A DNA stretch of 64,000 bases, from the NCBI GenBank assembly GCA_016191525.1, contig JACPOK010000039.1:1-64000 (forward strand), written 5' to 3'. Below are positions 17,015 through 30,705 of the stretch, piece by piece. A model generated the notes under the pieces. That model had not been told where the DNA came from. It did no database searches and worked only from the letters and a program-made list of their open reading frames with translations. Position 1 is the first letter of the stretch, and every line of letters begins with the position of its first letter. The position numbers were made by a program, and so were the translations under genes. The stretch comes from Burkholderiales bacterium (GTDB taxonomy: Bacteria; Pseudomonadota; Gammaproteobacteria; Burkholderiales; Burkholderiaceae_C).

Positions 17015-18040
17015 TCAGGTGTTGGCCACGCCCGCGGGACTGGAGACGCCTGCAGGGCTGGAGACGCCCGCAGCGTGGGCCTGCTCGTCAGCGTGGTACG
17101 AGCTGCGCACCATGGCGCCGACGGCGGCGTGCGAGAAGCCCATCTCCTTCGCCTTGGCCTCGAACATCCTGAACGTGTCGGGGTGCACGTAGCGGCGCAC
17201 CGGCAGGTGGGACATCGAGGGCGCGAGGTACTGGCCGATGGTGAGCATGTCGATGTTGTGCTCGCGCATGTCCCGCATGGTCTGCAGGATTTCCTCGTCG
17301 GTCTCGCCCAGGCCCACCATGATGCCGCTCTTGGTCGGCACAGCCGGGTGCAGGGCCTTGAACTTCTTCAGCAGGTTCAGGCTGAAGGCGTAGTCCGAAC
17401 CCGGCCGCGCCTCCTTGTACAGGCGCGGGATGGTTTCCAGGTTGTGGTTCATCACGTCCGGCGGCGCGGCCTTCAGGATTTCCAGCGCCCGGTCGTCGCG
17501 GCCGCGGAAATCGGGCACCAGCACCTCGATGGTGGTGCCGGGCGAAAGATCCCGGACACGCGAAATGCAAGCAACGAAGTGGCCGGCGCCGCCGTCGCGC
17601 AGGTCGTCGCGGTCCACGCTGGTGATCACTACATATTTGAGTTTGAGCTTCGCGATGGTCTTCGCCAGGTTCTCCGGCTCGTTCGCATCCAGCGGGTCCG
17701 GGCGGCCATGGCCCACATCGCAGAACGGGCAGCGGCGCGTGCACTTGTCGCCCATGATCATGAAGGTGGCCGTGCCCTTGCCGAAGCATTCGCCGATGTT
17801 GGGGCAGGAGGCTTCCTCGCACACGGTATGCAGGTTGCTTTCACGCAGGATCTGCTTGATCTCGTAGAAGCGGGTGGTGGGCGAGCCAGCCCGCACGCGG
17901 ATCCAGTCGGGCTTCTTGAGCACCTCGGCCTGCTCCACCTTGACCGGAATGCGCGACAGCTTGGCCGCGGCCTTCTGCTTGGCCAGCGGGTTGTAGTTTT
18001 CGGCGGTTTGCGCCTCGCGCACGACTTCGGGAGTAGTCAT
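17015..18040 (-). CDS. lipA: Lipoyl synthase
   Basis: Encodes 341 residues from the ATG at 18040. This radical-SAM enzyme inserts two sulfurs into protein-bound octanoyl groups. The sacrificial auxiliary cluster is held by Cys74, Cys79 and Cys85 ([12 protein letters not shown]) and the radical-SAM cluster by Cys100, Cys104 and Cys107 (CTRRCPFC). An upstream in-frame start at 18100 would run into lipB and is not preferred. The C-terminus carries a short Gly-Val-Ser-Ser-Pro-Ala repeat. It is preceded by lipB, the enzyme that makes its substrate. Confidence 0.96.
   Translation of the reverse strand: MTTPEVVREAQTAENYNPLAKQKAAAKLSRIPVKVEQAEVLKKPDWIRVRAGSPTTRFYEIKQILRESNLHTVCEEASCPNIGECFGKGTATFMIMGDKCTRRCPFCDVGHGRPDPLDANEPENLAKTIAKLKLKYVVITSVDRDDLRDGGAGHFVACISRVRDLSPGTTIEVLVPDFRGRDDRALEILKAAPPDVMNHNLETIPRLYKEARPGSDYAFSLNLLKKFKALHPAVPTKSGIMVGLGETDEEILQTMRDMREHNIDMLTIGQYLAPSMSHLPVRRYVHPDTFRMFEAKAKEMGFSHAAVGAMVRSSYHADEQAHAAGVSSPAGVSSPAGVANT
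17031..17073. repeat. Tandem 18-bp repeat in the 3' end of lipA
   Basis: Two 18-base units (17031-17048 and 17049-17066) match at 15 of 18 positions and are followed by the first 7 bases of a third. They encode the C-terminal [15 protein letters not shown]. The unit length keeps the frame, so copy number can vary without harm. Confidence 0.8.
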
Positions 18041-18047
18041 CGGAATC

Positions 18048-18704
18048 CTAGGGCGCGAGGTACGCGGCGAGCTTCTGGCCCAGCACGGCTTGCGCTTCAT
18101 TCAGGGTGGTGGAGACCCCGATTGTAGAAAGGTCCACGGTTTCCAGCCCGGGATAGCCGCAGGGGTTGATGCGCGAGAAGGGTTCCAGGTCCATCGCCAC
18201 ATTGAGCGCCACCCCGTGGTAGGTGCAATGCCGGCTGACCTTGATGCCCAGCGCGGCGATCTTGCCCAGGCCCTCGAAGCTGTTCTTTTTCTCCAGCGCC
18301 GCATGCGAGAACGGGTCCGCCAGACGCACATAAATGCCCGGGGCACCCGCGACGCGGTGGCCCGTCACGCCGAAATGCACCAGCGTGCGCAGCACCGCTT
18401 CTTCCAGCCGGTACACGTATTCCTTGACGAAGTAGCCCGCGCGCCGCAAGTTGACCAGCGGGTAAGCCACGGCCTGGCCGGGGCCGTGGTAGGTGACCTG
18501 GCCGCCCCGGTTGCTGGCCACCACCGGGATGTTGCCGGGTGAAAGAAGGTGCTCCGCCTTGCCGGCCACGCCCTGCGTGAACACGGGCTCGTGCTCGCAC
18601 AGCCAGAGCGCGTCGGGCGTGGCGCCGTCGCGCGCGGCGGTGAAGTCCTGCATGGCCTGCCAGGCCGGCAGGTACGCGACCCGCCCGAGGTCGCGCGTTT
18701 CCAT
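18048..18704 (-). CDS. lipB: Lipoyl(octanoyl) transferase
   Basis: Encodes 218 residues. LipB moves octanoate from acyl carrier protein to lipoyl domains. [14 protein letters not shown] is the family signature; the acyl-thioester cysteine is Cys182 in [15 protein letters not shown] and the paired lysine is Lys148 in [14 protein letters not shown]. It lies between ybeD (3-base gap) and lipA (7-base gap). Confidence 0.96.
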   Translation of the reverse strand: METRDLGRVAYLPAWQAMQDFTAARDGATPDALWLCEHEPVFTQGVAGKAEHLLSPGNIPVVASNRGGQVTYHGPGQAVAYPLVNLRRAGYFVKEYVYRLEEAVLRTLVHFGVTGHRVAGAPGIYVRLADPFSHAALEKKNSFEGLGKIAALGIKVSRHCTYHGVALNVAMDLEPFSRINPCGYPGLETVDLSTIGVSTTLNEAQAVLGQKLAAYLAP

Positions 18705-18707
18705 GGC

Positions 18708-19016
18708 CTAGATGACCACCTTGACCATCGGGTGGGCGCCGAGCGCGCGGTACAGGTCATCGAGCTGCTCACGGCTGGTGGCGGTGACGGTGATGGTTAC
18801 GCCCAGGTAGTTGCCGGCCTTGCTGTCGCGCAGTTCCACGCCGGCGGCGTCGAAGGTGGGGTCGAACTGTTCGGCGATCTGCGTCACGGCATGGACGAAC
18901 CCGTCGACCTTGGTGCCCATCACCTTGATGGGAAATTTGGACGGGTATTCGATCAGCGAATCCTTGCGCGGATCGGGGACGGCGGAGGGGGTGGGTGGGT
19001 TGGCGGATGCGCTCAT
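18708..19016 (-). CDS. ybeD: DUF493/YbeD family protein
   Basis: Encodes 102 residues. The ACT-like ferredoxin fold is recognised by SLIEYPSKFPIKVMG, the central AGVELRDSKAGNYLGVTITVTATSREQLD split across strands, and the C-terminal LGAHPMVKVVI. In many proteobacteria it sits next to lipB, as here, and may modulate lipoylation; its activity is not established. It overlaps the aminotransferase gene by ATGA. Confidence 0.92.
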   Translation of the reverse strand: MSASANPPTPSAVPDPRKDSLIEYPSKFPIKVMGTKVDGFVHAVTQIAEQFDPTFDAAGVELRDSKAGNYLGVTITVTATSREQLDDLYRALGAHPMVKVVI

Positions 19017-19906
19017 GGTGATGTGGCCTCTTTGGCACGCTGGTAGCCGGCGTACAGAAGCTCATAGATGGGGCCGGGCCGGCCGTTTCCAACCACCTTG
19101 CCGTCCAGTCGGGTCACCGCCAGCACTTCCTTGGTGGCGTTGGACAGCAGCAGCTCGTCGGCGGCGAAAACCTCCTCGCGGCTGATGCGGCACAGCTCGA
19201 ACGGGATGCCGGCTTCCTCGCACAGCTGCGCGATGAGGCCGTAGCGGATGCCTTCGAGAACCAGGTTGTCGTTGGGGGCGCCCAGCACCCGCCCATCCTT
19301 GATGACCCATACGTTGGCGGCCGCGCCTTCGCTCAGGAAGCCGCCCCGGAACATCACCGTCTCGGCCGCGCCCACGTCGGCGCTGATCTGCCGCGCCAGC
19401 ACCGAGCCGGCCAGGCTCAGGCTCTTGATGTGGGCCTTCTCCCAGCGGAAGTCATCGGCGGTGACGCAGGCCACGCCCTGTTCACGGTCCTGAGCCGAAG
19501 GCGGGCTGATCCGGTTGGCGGTGGCGAACACGGTGGGCGTGATGCCCGGCGGCATGATGTGGTCGCGCATGGCCACGCCGCGGGTGACCTGGATGTAGAC
19601 CAGCTGGTCGGTTTCTTCAACCGGCTTGCCCACCGCCTTTGCATAGCCGGCCAGCAATTGAAGGGCGAGTTCGCGCCATTGCGCGTGGCTCATGGGGTTG
19701 GCGATGCGCAGCTCGCCCAGGCTGCGGTCCAGCCGGGCCATGTGCTCGGCAAAGCGGAAGGGCCGCCCGCCGTAGGCCGGCACCACTTCGTACACACCGT
19801 CACCAAAAATGAAGCCCCGGTCCAGCACGCTGACCTTGGCCTCGCGCAGCGTGGAAAACTCGCCGTTCAGGTAGCAGGGCAGGGCGGGGATGGCGGCGTC
19901 GGGCAT
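19013..19906 (-). CDS. D-amino-acid aminotransferase-like class IV PLP enzyme
   Basis: Encodes 297 residues, the class IV size shared by D-alanine transaminase, branched-chain aminotransferase and 4-amino-4-deoxychorismate lyase. The PLP lysine is Lys161 in HIKSLSLAGSVLA, and LDRGFIFGDGVYEVVPAY and SEGAAANVWVI are typical. The gene order with ybeD, lipB and lipA is common in Burkholderiales. The ATG at 19906 lies 40 bases inside the 3' end of the MBL gene, in another frame. Confidence 0.9.
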   Translation of the reverse strand: MPDAAIPALPCYLNGEFSTLREAKVSVLDRGFIFGDGVYEVVPAYGGRPFRFAEHMARLDRSLGELRIANPMSHAQWRELALQLLAGYAKAVGKPVEETDQLVYIQVTRGVAMRDHIMPPGITPTVFATANRISPPSAQDREQGVACVTADDFRWEKAHIKSLSLAGSVLARQISADVGAAETVMFRGGFLSEGAAANVWVIKDGRVLGAPNDNLVLEGIRYGLIAQLCEEAGIPFELCRISREEVFAADELLLSNATKEVLAVTRLDGKVVGNGRPGPIYELLYAGYQRAKEATSP

Positions 19907-20955
19907 GCCTGTGATTGTCCTGTTTCCGGCAAATCCGTGCGGCGCGCAAGCCTTCGCGTTTGCCCGATCTGCATCAGGAAAAAATCCTCCTCGGCCACGC
20001 CCTGCGCGCGGCGCGCCTGGGCCAAGTCGCGCGGCGGCTGGTCGAGCGACTCGTCGGTAAGCTCGAACGTGCCCCAGTGCACGCCGATGCTGCGCCGCGC
20101 GCCCAGGTCCTTGTGCACCTGCACGGCCTCGGCCGGATCGACGTGCTGGTCGCGCATGAACCAGCGCGGCTCGCAGGCGCCCACGGCGATCAGCGCGGCG
20201 TCGAAGCCGCCGCCTTGCTGGCGCGCGGCGAAACGCTCGCGGGTGTCCAGGAAGTCCCGGCTGTAGGCCGTGTCGCCGCTGAAATACCAGTGGAAGTCCG
20301 GCGCGAACACGGCCCAGCCGCCCCACAGCGTCTTGTGCCGGTCGCCCAGGGCGCGCGCCGACCAGTGCTGCACCGGGGTGAAGAAGAAGTCGACGCCGCG
20401 GTGGCTGTGCTGGTCCCACCAGTCGAGCTCGACCGCGTTGCTGATTCCCTGCTTCGCCATCCAAGGCTTGAGGCCCAGCGGCACCAGGAACAGGGTCTGG
20501 CCGGCGCTGCGCTCGTTGAGCGCCGTGACGCTGGCGTGGTCGAGGTGGTCGTAATGGTTGTGCGAGATCACGACCACGTCGACCGGCGGCAGGTCCGCGA
20601 GGGCGACACCCGGCGGCTGGGCCCGCGAGGGGCCGGCGAACTGCACCGGCGAAGCGCGCCGGCTGAAGACCGGGTCGGTCAGCACGTTCAGGCCGCCGGC
20701 CTGCATCAGCATGGTGGCGTGCCCGATCCAGGTGGCTGCCGGAGACAGCCGGCCGCCGGCGTTGGCCCGCAGCCCTTCGAGGTCCGGGGCCACGGTGGGC
20801 GTGGGCTCTTGCGGCGGCTTGGGCAGGCCCCGGCGAATCGCGTCCCGTCGCCAGCGCAGCAGTTCGCCCAGGGATTTCTCGATAGTCCCGGCGTAGTTGT
20901 TGGTGAAACCGGTAGGCGTGTGGTGCGGCTTGGCCGGGTCGTAATACGGGTTCAT
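19867..20955 (-). CDS. Metallo-beta-lactamase-fold hydrolase (UlaG/NAPE-PLD-like)
   Basis: Encodes 362 residues. The metal site SHNHYDHLDHASV (His132, His134, Asp136, His137) and YFSGDTAYSRDF belong to the family that includes N-acyl-phosphatidylethanolamine phospholipase D and RomA-like proteins. No signal peptide is evident. The last 13 codons overlap the aminotransferase start, and its own start overlaps the upstream membrane gene by ATGA, so all three are translated as a unit. Confidence 0.9.
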   Translation of the reverse strand: MNPYYDPAKPHHTPTGFTNNYAGTIEKSLGELLRWRRDAIRRGLPKPPQEPTPTVAPDLEGLRANAGGRLSPAATWIGHATMLMQAGGLNVLTDPVFSRRASPVQFAGPSRAQPPGVALADLPPVDVVVISHNHYDHLDHASVTALNERSAGQTLFLVPLGLKPWMAKQGISNAVELDWWDQHSHRGVDFFFTPVQHWSARALGDRHKTLWGGWAVFAPDFHWYFSGDTAYSRDFLDTRERFAARQQGGGFDAALIAVGACEPRWFMRDQHVDPAEAVQVHKDLGARRSIGVHWGTFELTDESLDQPPRDLAQARRAQGVAEEDFFLMQIGQTRRLARRTDLPETGQSQACPTPPSPPCPAT

Positions 20956-21398
20956 CTCCAGAGCATGACGGCCGCGATGGCCAGCCAGCCCAGGCCGAGG
21001 TTGATCTTCACCATCATCACGATCTGGCCGGCGCGCTTGCCGGCTTCCGGCCAGTCGGCCGCGGCCACCGCCAGCTTCATGCGGCGAAAGGGCGAGAAAA
21101 AGAGGTGGCCGAAGACCAGCATCATCACGAGGCCCAGCGCCAGCATGGCGTGCTGGCCGGGCGGCGCGGCCTTCATGCCGGTCTGCAGCAGCATGAAAAG
21201 CCCGGTGGCCAGCAGCACCGCGATGCTTACGCCCACCACCACGAAGAAACGCCCCAGTACCGCCGCCATCAGCGGCAGGCGCTGCGGCGGCTGCAGCTGC
21301 TCGGCAATGATTGGGCGCAAAGCGAGCACCGCGAAAGCCATGCCGCCCATCCAGAAGATGGCGGCGGCGAGGTGGAAAAACAGCACGAGGTTCTGCAT
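20952..21398 (-). CDS. Four-helix CopD-like membrane protein
   Basis: Encodes 148 residues with four membrane helices. FFHLAAAIFWMGGMAFAVLALRP in helix 1, with its histidine, resembles the CopD/DUF4149 type of inner-membrane protein. Any role in copper or heme handling is an inference. The ATG at 21398 is chosen because the first helix starts there; a longer start at 21449 would add a polar segment with no match. It is the first gene of the minus-strand unit. Confidence 0.75.
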   Translation of the reverse strand: MQNLVLFFHLAAAIFWMGGMAFAVLALRPIIAEQLQPPQRLPLMAAVLGRFFVVVGVSIAVLLATGLFMLLQTGMKAAPPGQHAMLALGLVMMLVFGHLFFSPFRRMKLAVAAADWPEAGKRAGQIVMMVKINLGLGWLAIAAVMLWR

Positions 21399-21511
21399 GG
21401 CGGTGCGCTCACAAAGGAAGGGGGTGGGCGCATTGTGCGTCCAGCGCAAAAGTGTTTTGACGTCACACCTTGGCTGACTGTCCTGCTCAGGTAGCCGGAA
21501 CGCTGCGGGTT

Positions 21512-21540
21512 TTTACTTATAATCAGTGGCTTTGTATAAT
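21512..21540 (+). promoter_or_regulatory. Promoter of the ATP synthase operon
   Basis: TTTACT (21512-21517) and a perfect TATAAT (21535-21540) are 17 bases apart. A second TATAAT (21518-21523) lies inside the spacer and may be an alternative. The expected leader to atpI is about 25 bases. Confidence 0.65.
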
Positions 21541-21571
21541 TTTCCGGCCGGTAAACGGGGCGCCCGATTCC

Positions 21572-22048
21572 ATGAAAACAGTCGCCCCGCTGCCTGAGAA
21601 CGATGAAGAACTCCCCTTCAGGCAGCTCACCGCGCAAGAGGCGCGTCAGCTGCGGGAAGACAACCCCCAGGTCTCCCCCTGGCGGGTGGTTGCGGGGCAG
21701 GTGGTGGTGGGCCTGGTGACGGCATTGGCCGCCTGGGGCCTTACGGGCAAGCAAAACATGGGTTGGTCCGCAGGCTACGGCGCATTGGCCGTGGCGTTTC
21801 CCGCGGCTGTGTTCGCGCGCGGGCTGACCAGCCGGTTTTCGTCGCTGAACGCGGCGAGTGCCGCCGCCGGGTTCATGTTGTGGGAGATGGTCAAACTGGC
21901 CTTGACGCTCGCCATGCTGGCGGCCGCGCCAGGGCTGGTGGCGGAACTGAGCTGGCCGGCGCTGCTGGTGGGCCTGGTTCTGGCGATGAAGGTGTATTGG
22001 GTCGCGCTGGCCTTCCGGCCGCGCAAACGCAAACTGAGAACTGAGTAA
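21572..22048 (+). CDS. atpI: ATP synthase protein I
   Basis: Encodes 158 residues with four membrane helices after a polar N-terminus of about 40 residues. AtpI is a non-structural assembly factor for the c-ring. The start at 21572 follows a consensus promoter and keeps the leader short. The position directly before atpB is the main support, because AtpI sequence is poorly conserved; VWGLTGKQ-like and CLVLAMKVYW-like helices fit. Confidence 0.85.
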   Translation: MKTVAPLPENDEELPFRQLTAQEARQLREDNPQVSPWRVVAGQVVVGLVTALAAWGLTGKQNMGWSAGYGALAVAFPAAVFARGLTSRFSSLNAASAAAGFMLWEMVKLALTLAMLAAAPGLVAELSWPALLVGLVLAMKVYWVALAFRPRKRKLRTE

Positions 22049-22055
22049 ATACAAG

Positions 22056-23259
<1,204 letters not shown>

Positions 23260-23322
23260 GAGTCCCATCCTCCGACCCATGTCATTCCCTGGTGCGCCTG
23301 TGCCGGGGTGAAGGATGAAAAA

Positions 23323-23793
23323 GTGAGCATTACCAGTACCCTCATCGTTCAGATCATCGTGTTCCTGCTCCTGGTGGCGTTCACGATGAAATTCATCTGG
23401 CCGCCCATCGCCACGGCACTGGACGAGCGCGCCGGCAAGATCGCCGACGGCCTGGCCGCCGCCGACAAGGCCAAGGCCGAGCTGTCCGCCGCCAACCAGC
23501 GCGTGGAAGCCGAGCTGGCCAAGTCGCGCGACGAGACCGCCGTGCGCCTGGCCGATGCCGAGCGCCGCGCCCAGACGATCATCGAGGAAGCCAAGGCCCG
23601 CGCCACCGAGGAAGGCAACAAGATCGTTGCCGCCGCGAAGGCCGAAGCCGACCAGCAGGCCATCCGGGTGCGCGAGACGCTGCGCGACCAGGTCGCCGCA
23701 CTGGCCGTCAAGGGTGCCGAGCAGATTCTCCGCAAGGAAGTCAATGCCGGCGTCCACGCCGACCTGCTCAACCGCCTGAAGACCGAGCTGTAA
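23323..23793 (+). CDS. atpF: ATP synthase subunit b
   Basis: Encodes 156 residues from a GTG at 23323, the usual size of b. AAGGA at 23311 is 7 bases upstream, whereas an in-frame GTG at 23308 lacks a site. One membrane helix ([23 protein letters not shown]) is followed by a long charged coiled coil that forms the peripheral stalk. Confidence 0.95.
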   Translation: MSITSTLIVQIIVFLLLVAFTMKFIWPPIATALDERAGKIADGLAAADKAKAELSAANQRVEAELAKSRDETAVRLADAERRAQTIIEEAKARATEEGNKIVAAAKAEADQQAIRVRETLRDQVAALAVKGAEQILRKEVNAGVHADLLNRLKTEL

Positions 23794-23802
23794 GAGGACC
23801 TC

Positions 23803-24333
23803 ATGGCCGAACTCGCCACCATCGCCCGCCCGTACGCCGAAGCGCTGTTCAAGTCCGCGAAAGCCGACCTGAACGCCACCTCCGGCTGGCTGGACACGCT
23901 TGCCGCCATCGCCGGCAACGCCCAGCTGCAGCAATTCGCAGGCAACCCCAGGATCACCTCGGACCAGGTGTTCGACGTGATCGGCGGCGTGGCCAAGACG
24001 GCCCTGCCCGAGAACGCGAAGAACTTCCTGCGCACCGTGATCGAGAACAACCGCCTCGCCGCGCTGCCCGAGATCGCCACCCAGTTCCGCGCGCTCAAGA
24101 ACGCGCAGGGCGGCTCCTCGGACGCCATGGTGTACAGCGCCTTCCCGATCGACGCGAAAGCGCTGGCCGAGCTGTCGCAGGTGCTGGAAAAGCGCTTCGG
24201 CCGCAAGCTGAACCTGTCCGTGCAGCAGGAGCCCGAGCTGATCGGCGGCATCCGTGTGGTGGTGGGCGACGAGGTGCTGGACACCTCGGTCAAGGCCCGC
24301 CTTGAACAAATGAAAACGGCCCTCGCGGCCTGA
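23803..24333 (+). CDS. atpH: ATP synthase subunit delta
   Basis: Encodes 176 residues. Delta links the peripheral stalk to the top of F1. It starts [16 protein letters not shown] and ends with the family motif [27 protein letters not shown] (read in parts). It lies 9 bases after atpF. Confidence 0.96.
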   Translation: MAELATIARPYAEALFKSAKADLNATSGWLDTLAAIAGNAQLQQFAGNPRITSDQVFDVIGGVAKTALPENAKNFLRTVIENNRLAALPEIATQFRALKNAQGGSSDAMVYSAFPIDAKALAELSQVLEKRFGRKLNLSVQQEPELIGGIRVVVGDEVLDTSVKARLEQMKTALAA

Positions 24334-24381
24334 AGCCCCGTCTTCGGGACGCCCGTCAATACTTAAAGAAAGGAAAGAGTC

Positions 24382-25995
<1,614 letters not shown>

Positions 25996-26016
25996 AAATC
26001 TCACAAAGGAGCCATC

Positions 26017-26895
26017 GTGGCTGCAGGAAAAGAGATTCGCGGCAAGATCAAATCGGTGGAAAACACCAAGAAGATCACCAAGGCCATGGAGATGGTCGCC
26101 GCCTCCAAGATGCGCAAGGCGCAGGAGCGCATGCGTTCGGCCCGGCCCTACAGCCAGAAGGTGCGCAACATTGCCGCCAACCTGGGCAAGGCCAACCCCG
26201 AGTACACGCACGCCTTCATGAAGTCCAACGAGGCGAAGGCCGTGGGCTTCATCGTCGTCACCACCGACAAGGGCCTGTGCGGCGGCATGAACACCAACGT
26301 GCTGCGCGCCGTGACGGCCAAGCTGCGCGAAGCGCAGGCCGCCGGCATGGCGCCCAAGGCGGTGGCCATCGGCAACAAGGGCCTGGGCTTCCTGAACCGC
26401 ATCGGCGCGCAGGTGGTCTCGCATGTCACCCAGCTGGGCGACACGCCGCACCTGGACAAGCTGATCGGCCCCGTCAAGGTGCTGCTGGATGCCTACGCGG
26501 CCGGCGAAGTCAGCGCCGTCTACCTCAGCTACACCCGCTTCATCAACACGATGAAGCAGGAGCCGGTGGTCGAGCAGCTGCTGCCCCTGTCACAGGCCAC
26601 GCTCGAGGCGCAGTCCAGCGAAAGCGGCGGCCGCTTTGGCTGGGACTACATCTACGAGCCGGATGCCCGCGCCGTGATCGACGAGCTGCTGCTGCGCTAC
26701 GTCGAGGCGCTGGTGTACCAGGCCGTGGCCGAGAACATGGCGTCGGAACAGTCCGCACGCATGGTCGCTATGAAGTCGGCCACCGACAACGCCGGAAGCG
26801 TGATCGCCGAGCTCAAGCTGGTCTACAACAAGACCCGCCAGGCAGCGATCACCAAAGAACTTTCCGAGATCGTGGCTGGCGCCGCAGCGGTTTGA
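26017..26895 (+). CDS. atpG: ATP synthase subunit gamma
   Basis: Encodes 292 residues from a GTG with AAGGAG 7 bases upstream. Gamma is the rotating shaft of F1. [20 protein letters not shown] and the C-terminal [26 protein letters not shown] (in parts) are signatures of the shaft helices. Confidence 0.96.
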   Translation: MAAGKEIRGKIKSVENTKKITKAMEMVAASKMRKAQERMRSARPYSQKVRNIAANLGKANPEYTHAFMKSNEAKAVGFIVVTTDKGLCGGMNTNVLRAVTAKLREAQAAGMAPKAVAIGNKGLGFLNRIGAQVVSHVTQLGDTPHLDKLIGPVKVLLDAYAAGEVSAVYLSYTRFINTMKQEPVVEQLLPLSQATLEAQSSESGGRFGWDYIYEPDARAVIDELLLRYVEALVYQAVAENMASEQSARMVAMKSATDNAGSVIAELKLVYNKTRQAAITKELSEIVAGAAAV

Positions 26896-26907
26896 TTTAG
26901 AAATTAA

Positions 26908-28335
<1,428 letters not shown>

Positions 28336-28338
28336 ACC

Positions 28339-28767
28339 ATGGTTGACGCCACTCACACGATCCACGTCGACGTGGTCAGCGCCGAGGAGTCCATCTTCTC
28401 CGGCGAGGCCCGCTTCGTGGCGCTGCCCGGCGAGGCCGGCGAGCTGGGGATCTATCCCCGCCACACGCCGCTGATCACCCGCATCAAGCCCGGCTCGGTG
28501 CGCATCGAGATGGCCGACGGCTCCGAGGAATTCGTCTTCGTGGCCGGCGGCATTCTTGAAGTGCAGCCCAACGGCGTCACCGTGCTGTCCGACACCGCCA
28601 TCCGCGGCAAGGACCTCGACGAGGAAAAGGCCAACACCGCTAAGGCCGCCGCCGAGGAAGCCCTGCGCAACGCCAAGGGCGAGCTCGACATCGCCAAGGC
28701 GCAGTCCGAGCTGGCGGTGATGGCCGCGCAGATCGCAGCGCTACGAAAGTACCGTCAGAAAAAGTAA
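28339..28767 (+). CDS. atpC: ATP synthase subunit epsilon
   Basis: Encodes 142 residues. The N-terminal beta sandwich has the motif [17 protein letters not shown] and the C-terminal two-helix domain follows from about residue 90. Epsilon couples gamma to the c-ring and inhibits ATP hydrolysis. It is 3 bases after atpD and is followed by the operon terminator. Confidence 0.96.
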   Translation: MVDATHTIHVDVVSAEESIFSGEARFVALPGEAGELGIYPRHTPLITRIKPGSVRIEMADGSEEFVFVAGGILEVQPNGVTVLSDTAIRGKDLDEEKANTAKAAAEEALRNAKGELDIAKAQSELAVMAAQIAALRKYRQKK

Positions 28768-28789
28768 CAGCGGTAAGACCTCCGTTGCG

Positions 28790-28822
28790 AAAGGCCCTGT
28801 CTTCCGAGACAGGGCCTTTTTG
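28790..28822 (+). terminator. Intrinsic terminator of the ATP synthase operon
   Basis: AAGGCCCTGTCT (28791-28802) pairs perfectly over 12 bases with AGACAGGGCCTT (28807-28818) around a TCCG loop, and the T run continues to 28821. It lies 24 bases after atpC. Confidence 0.95.
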
Positions 28823-28858
28823 CTTGTAGCCTCTGCTTGCATTTATCCCGGAGGCACG

Positions 28859-29959
28859 ATGTTGAGATTCCTTTTTCTGGCGCTTGCGCTTGCGGCAAGC
28901 CCCGGCTTCGCGGCCGACATCATCATCGGCCAATCCGCGCCCCTGTCCGGCGGCAATGCCGACCTGGGCCGCGACATCCGCAACGGCGCGCTGGCCTATT
29001 TCAAGAAGGTCAACGACGCGGGCGGCATTTCGGGTAACGCGATCAAGCTGGTCACGCTGGACGACAAGAACGACACCAAGCTGGCCGCGGTGAACACGCA
29101 GAAGCTGCTGGACGAAGAGAACGCCGTGGCGCTGTTCGGCTACGCCTCGTCCACGCTCAGCCTGCCGGCCATGCCCGCCGTAGCGGACAGGAAGGTGCCG
29201 TTCTTCGCGCCCTTCACCGGCGCGGACACCATCCGCAAGCAGAACGACTATGTGTACACGGTGCGCGCCACCTATGCAGACGAAATCGAGAAGATCATCA
29301 ACTTCTGGGGCAGCCTGGGCTCGACCAACGTCACGGTGCTGCACTATGACGACGCCGTGGGCGCGCAGAATTTCGAGACGGTGGCCAAGGTGCTGCAGAA
29401 ATTCGGCAAGAAGCCCGTGAGTGTTTCGATCAAGCGCAACGCCGACGTCACGGACCTGAACATGCGCGAAGTGGTCGCGTCCGACCCCAGCATCCTTGTG
29501 GTGACCACGCTCTATGCACCGGTGGCCCAGATGGTCAAGAAGCTCAAGGGTGCGGGCAAGCAGTACATGGTGACCAGCCTTTCGTTCGCCGGCGCCAGCC
29601 AGATTGCCAAGGCCCTGGGTCCTGACGCAGCCGGCATCTCCGTCGCGCTGACGGTACCCACGCCCACCAGCCATTCGATTCCCGTGGTGCGTGAATGCGC
29701 CGACGCCTGGGGCGCACTGGGCCAGAAGGAAGCGATGTCGGTCACGGCGCTGGAATCGTGCATCGCCGCCAAGGTGCTGGTCGAAGGCATGCGCAAGGCG
29801 GGCGCCAGCGTCACCCGGGCGTCCCTGCACCGGTCGCTCTCGGCCATCACCCGCTATGACGCGGGTGGCTATGTGGTGGAGTTCAAGCCGGGCTTCCGCC
29901 ACGGGGGCTCATACGTGGGCATGGCCGTGTTCCGCGCCGACGGCGGCCTGCGCAGCTAG
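28859..29959 (+). CDS. Periplasmic binding protein, branched-chain amino acid type
   Basis: Encodes 366 residues with a signal peptide MLRFLFLALALAASPGFAA. The fold is type I periplasmic binding protein (Peripla_BP_6, LivK-like): IIIGQSAPLSGGNADLGRDIRNGALAYF and the hinge sequence LDDKNDTKLAAVN. The ATG at 28859 has GGAGG just upstream; a TTG at 28820 is in frame but lies in the terminator tail. No permease or ATPase genes adjoin it. A sensory or orphan receptor role is possible. Its stop overlaps that of the convergent cytochrome gene in CTAG. Confidence 0.9.
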   Translation: MLRFLFLALALAASPGFAADIIIGQSAPLSGGNADLGRDIRNGALAYFKKVNDAGGISGNAIKLVTLDDKNDTKLAAVNTQKLLDEENAVALFGYASSTLSLPAMPAVADRKVPFFAPFTGADTIRKQNDYVYTVRATYADEIEKIINFWGSLGSTNVTVLHYDDAVGAQNFETVAKVLQKFGKKPVSVSIKRNADVTDLNMREVVASDPSILVVTTLYAPVAQMVKKLKGAGKQYMVTSLSFAGASQIAKALGPDAAGISVALTVPTPTSHSIPVVRECADAWGALGQKEAMSVTALESCIAAKVLVEGMRKAGASVTRASLHRSLSAITRYDAGGYVVEFKPGFRHGGSYVGMAVFRADGGLRS

Positions 29960-30360
29960 CGCCGCGCGGAGTTGATCGACCGCAGGTAGACCGTGAGGTC
30001 GCTCATCTGCTCCTCGGTCAGCTCGGCGCCCCAAGGCGGCATGAACTCCGAACGGCCCATGGCCTGGCCGCCCCGGCGGATCATCATCAGCATGTAGGCG
30101 TCGTTCTTGTCGCTCTGGCGCAGGTTGGCAGGGCGGGGGTTGTAGAGCCGCGCCGCCCGCCCATTGCCGTCGGCGTTCATGCCGTGGCAGGTGATGCAGT
30201 AATTGCCAAAAACCAGGCCGCCACGGAACACCGCTGCGTCGGCGCCGTCCCGGGGCAGCAGTGCGCCCATGGCCTGGCTGCCCGGCGCCGGGGGCTGATC
30301 CGCCGCCGCCAGTTGCAATGGCAGGCAGGCCAGCAGCGCTACCAGGCAGCCCCACCTCAT
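29956..30360 (-). CDS. Mono-heme cytochrome c
   Basis: Encodes 134 residues from the ATG at 30360. MRWGCLVALLACLPLQLAAA is a signal peptide. The heme site is CITCH (Cys55, Cys58, His59) and the axial methionine is probably in SEFMPPWG. It is a small class I periplasmic cytochrome. Its start overlaps the cupredoxin stop by ATGA, making it the last gene of the MauG operon. Confidence 0.9.
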   Translation of the reverse strand: MRWGCLVALLACLPLQLAAADQPPAPGSQAMGALLPRDGADAAVFRGGLVFGNYCITCHGMNADGNGRAARLYNPRPANLRQSDKNDAYMLMMIRRGGQAMGRSEFMPPWGAELTEEQMSDLTVYLRSINSARR

Positions 30361-30680
30361 TTGAGGACCTCGATCACCATCTTCATATCCGGGTGAACCG
30401 CGCATTCCACTTCGACCGTGCCGGCCTTGTCGAGCACCACGGTCTTGCCCAGCCCCTGGCCGTAGGAGCCGAGGTCAAAGCTCTTGGTATCGGACAGCGA
30501 AAACACGTTGTGGGCGAACGGGTCATCGTTCACGAACCGGACGCTGTCGCCGGCCTTGACCACCAGCTTCTTCTGCACGAACGCCTTGCCTTTCTGGTTG
30601 ACGACGTGTTCGGCCGCCGCCGCGGGCAGGCACTGGCACGCCAGCAGGAGGGTCGCGATGAAAAGGGAATATGTGCGCAT
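30357..30680 (-). CDS. Cupredoxin (plastocyanin/amicyanin-like blue copper protein)
   Basis: Encodes 107 residues with a signal peptide of about 23. The copper ligands are visible: His57 in FAHNVF, Cys93 in VECAVHPDMKM, His96, and Met99 or Met101. The short Cys-to-His loop is like amicyanin and pseudoazurin relatives. It would carry one electron in the periplasm. Downstream overlap with the cytochrome c gene suggests the two exchange electrons, possibly with the MauG-like protein. Confidence 0.9.
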   Translation of the reverse strand: MRTYSLFIATLLLACQCLPAAAAEHVVNQKGKAFVQKKLVVKAGDSVRFVNDDPFAHNVFSLSDTKSFDLGSYGQGLGKTVVLDKAGTVEVECAVHPDMKMVIEVLK

Positions 30681-30705
30681 GGGTCGGGGCTCCGGTGGGC
30701 TTGTG

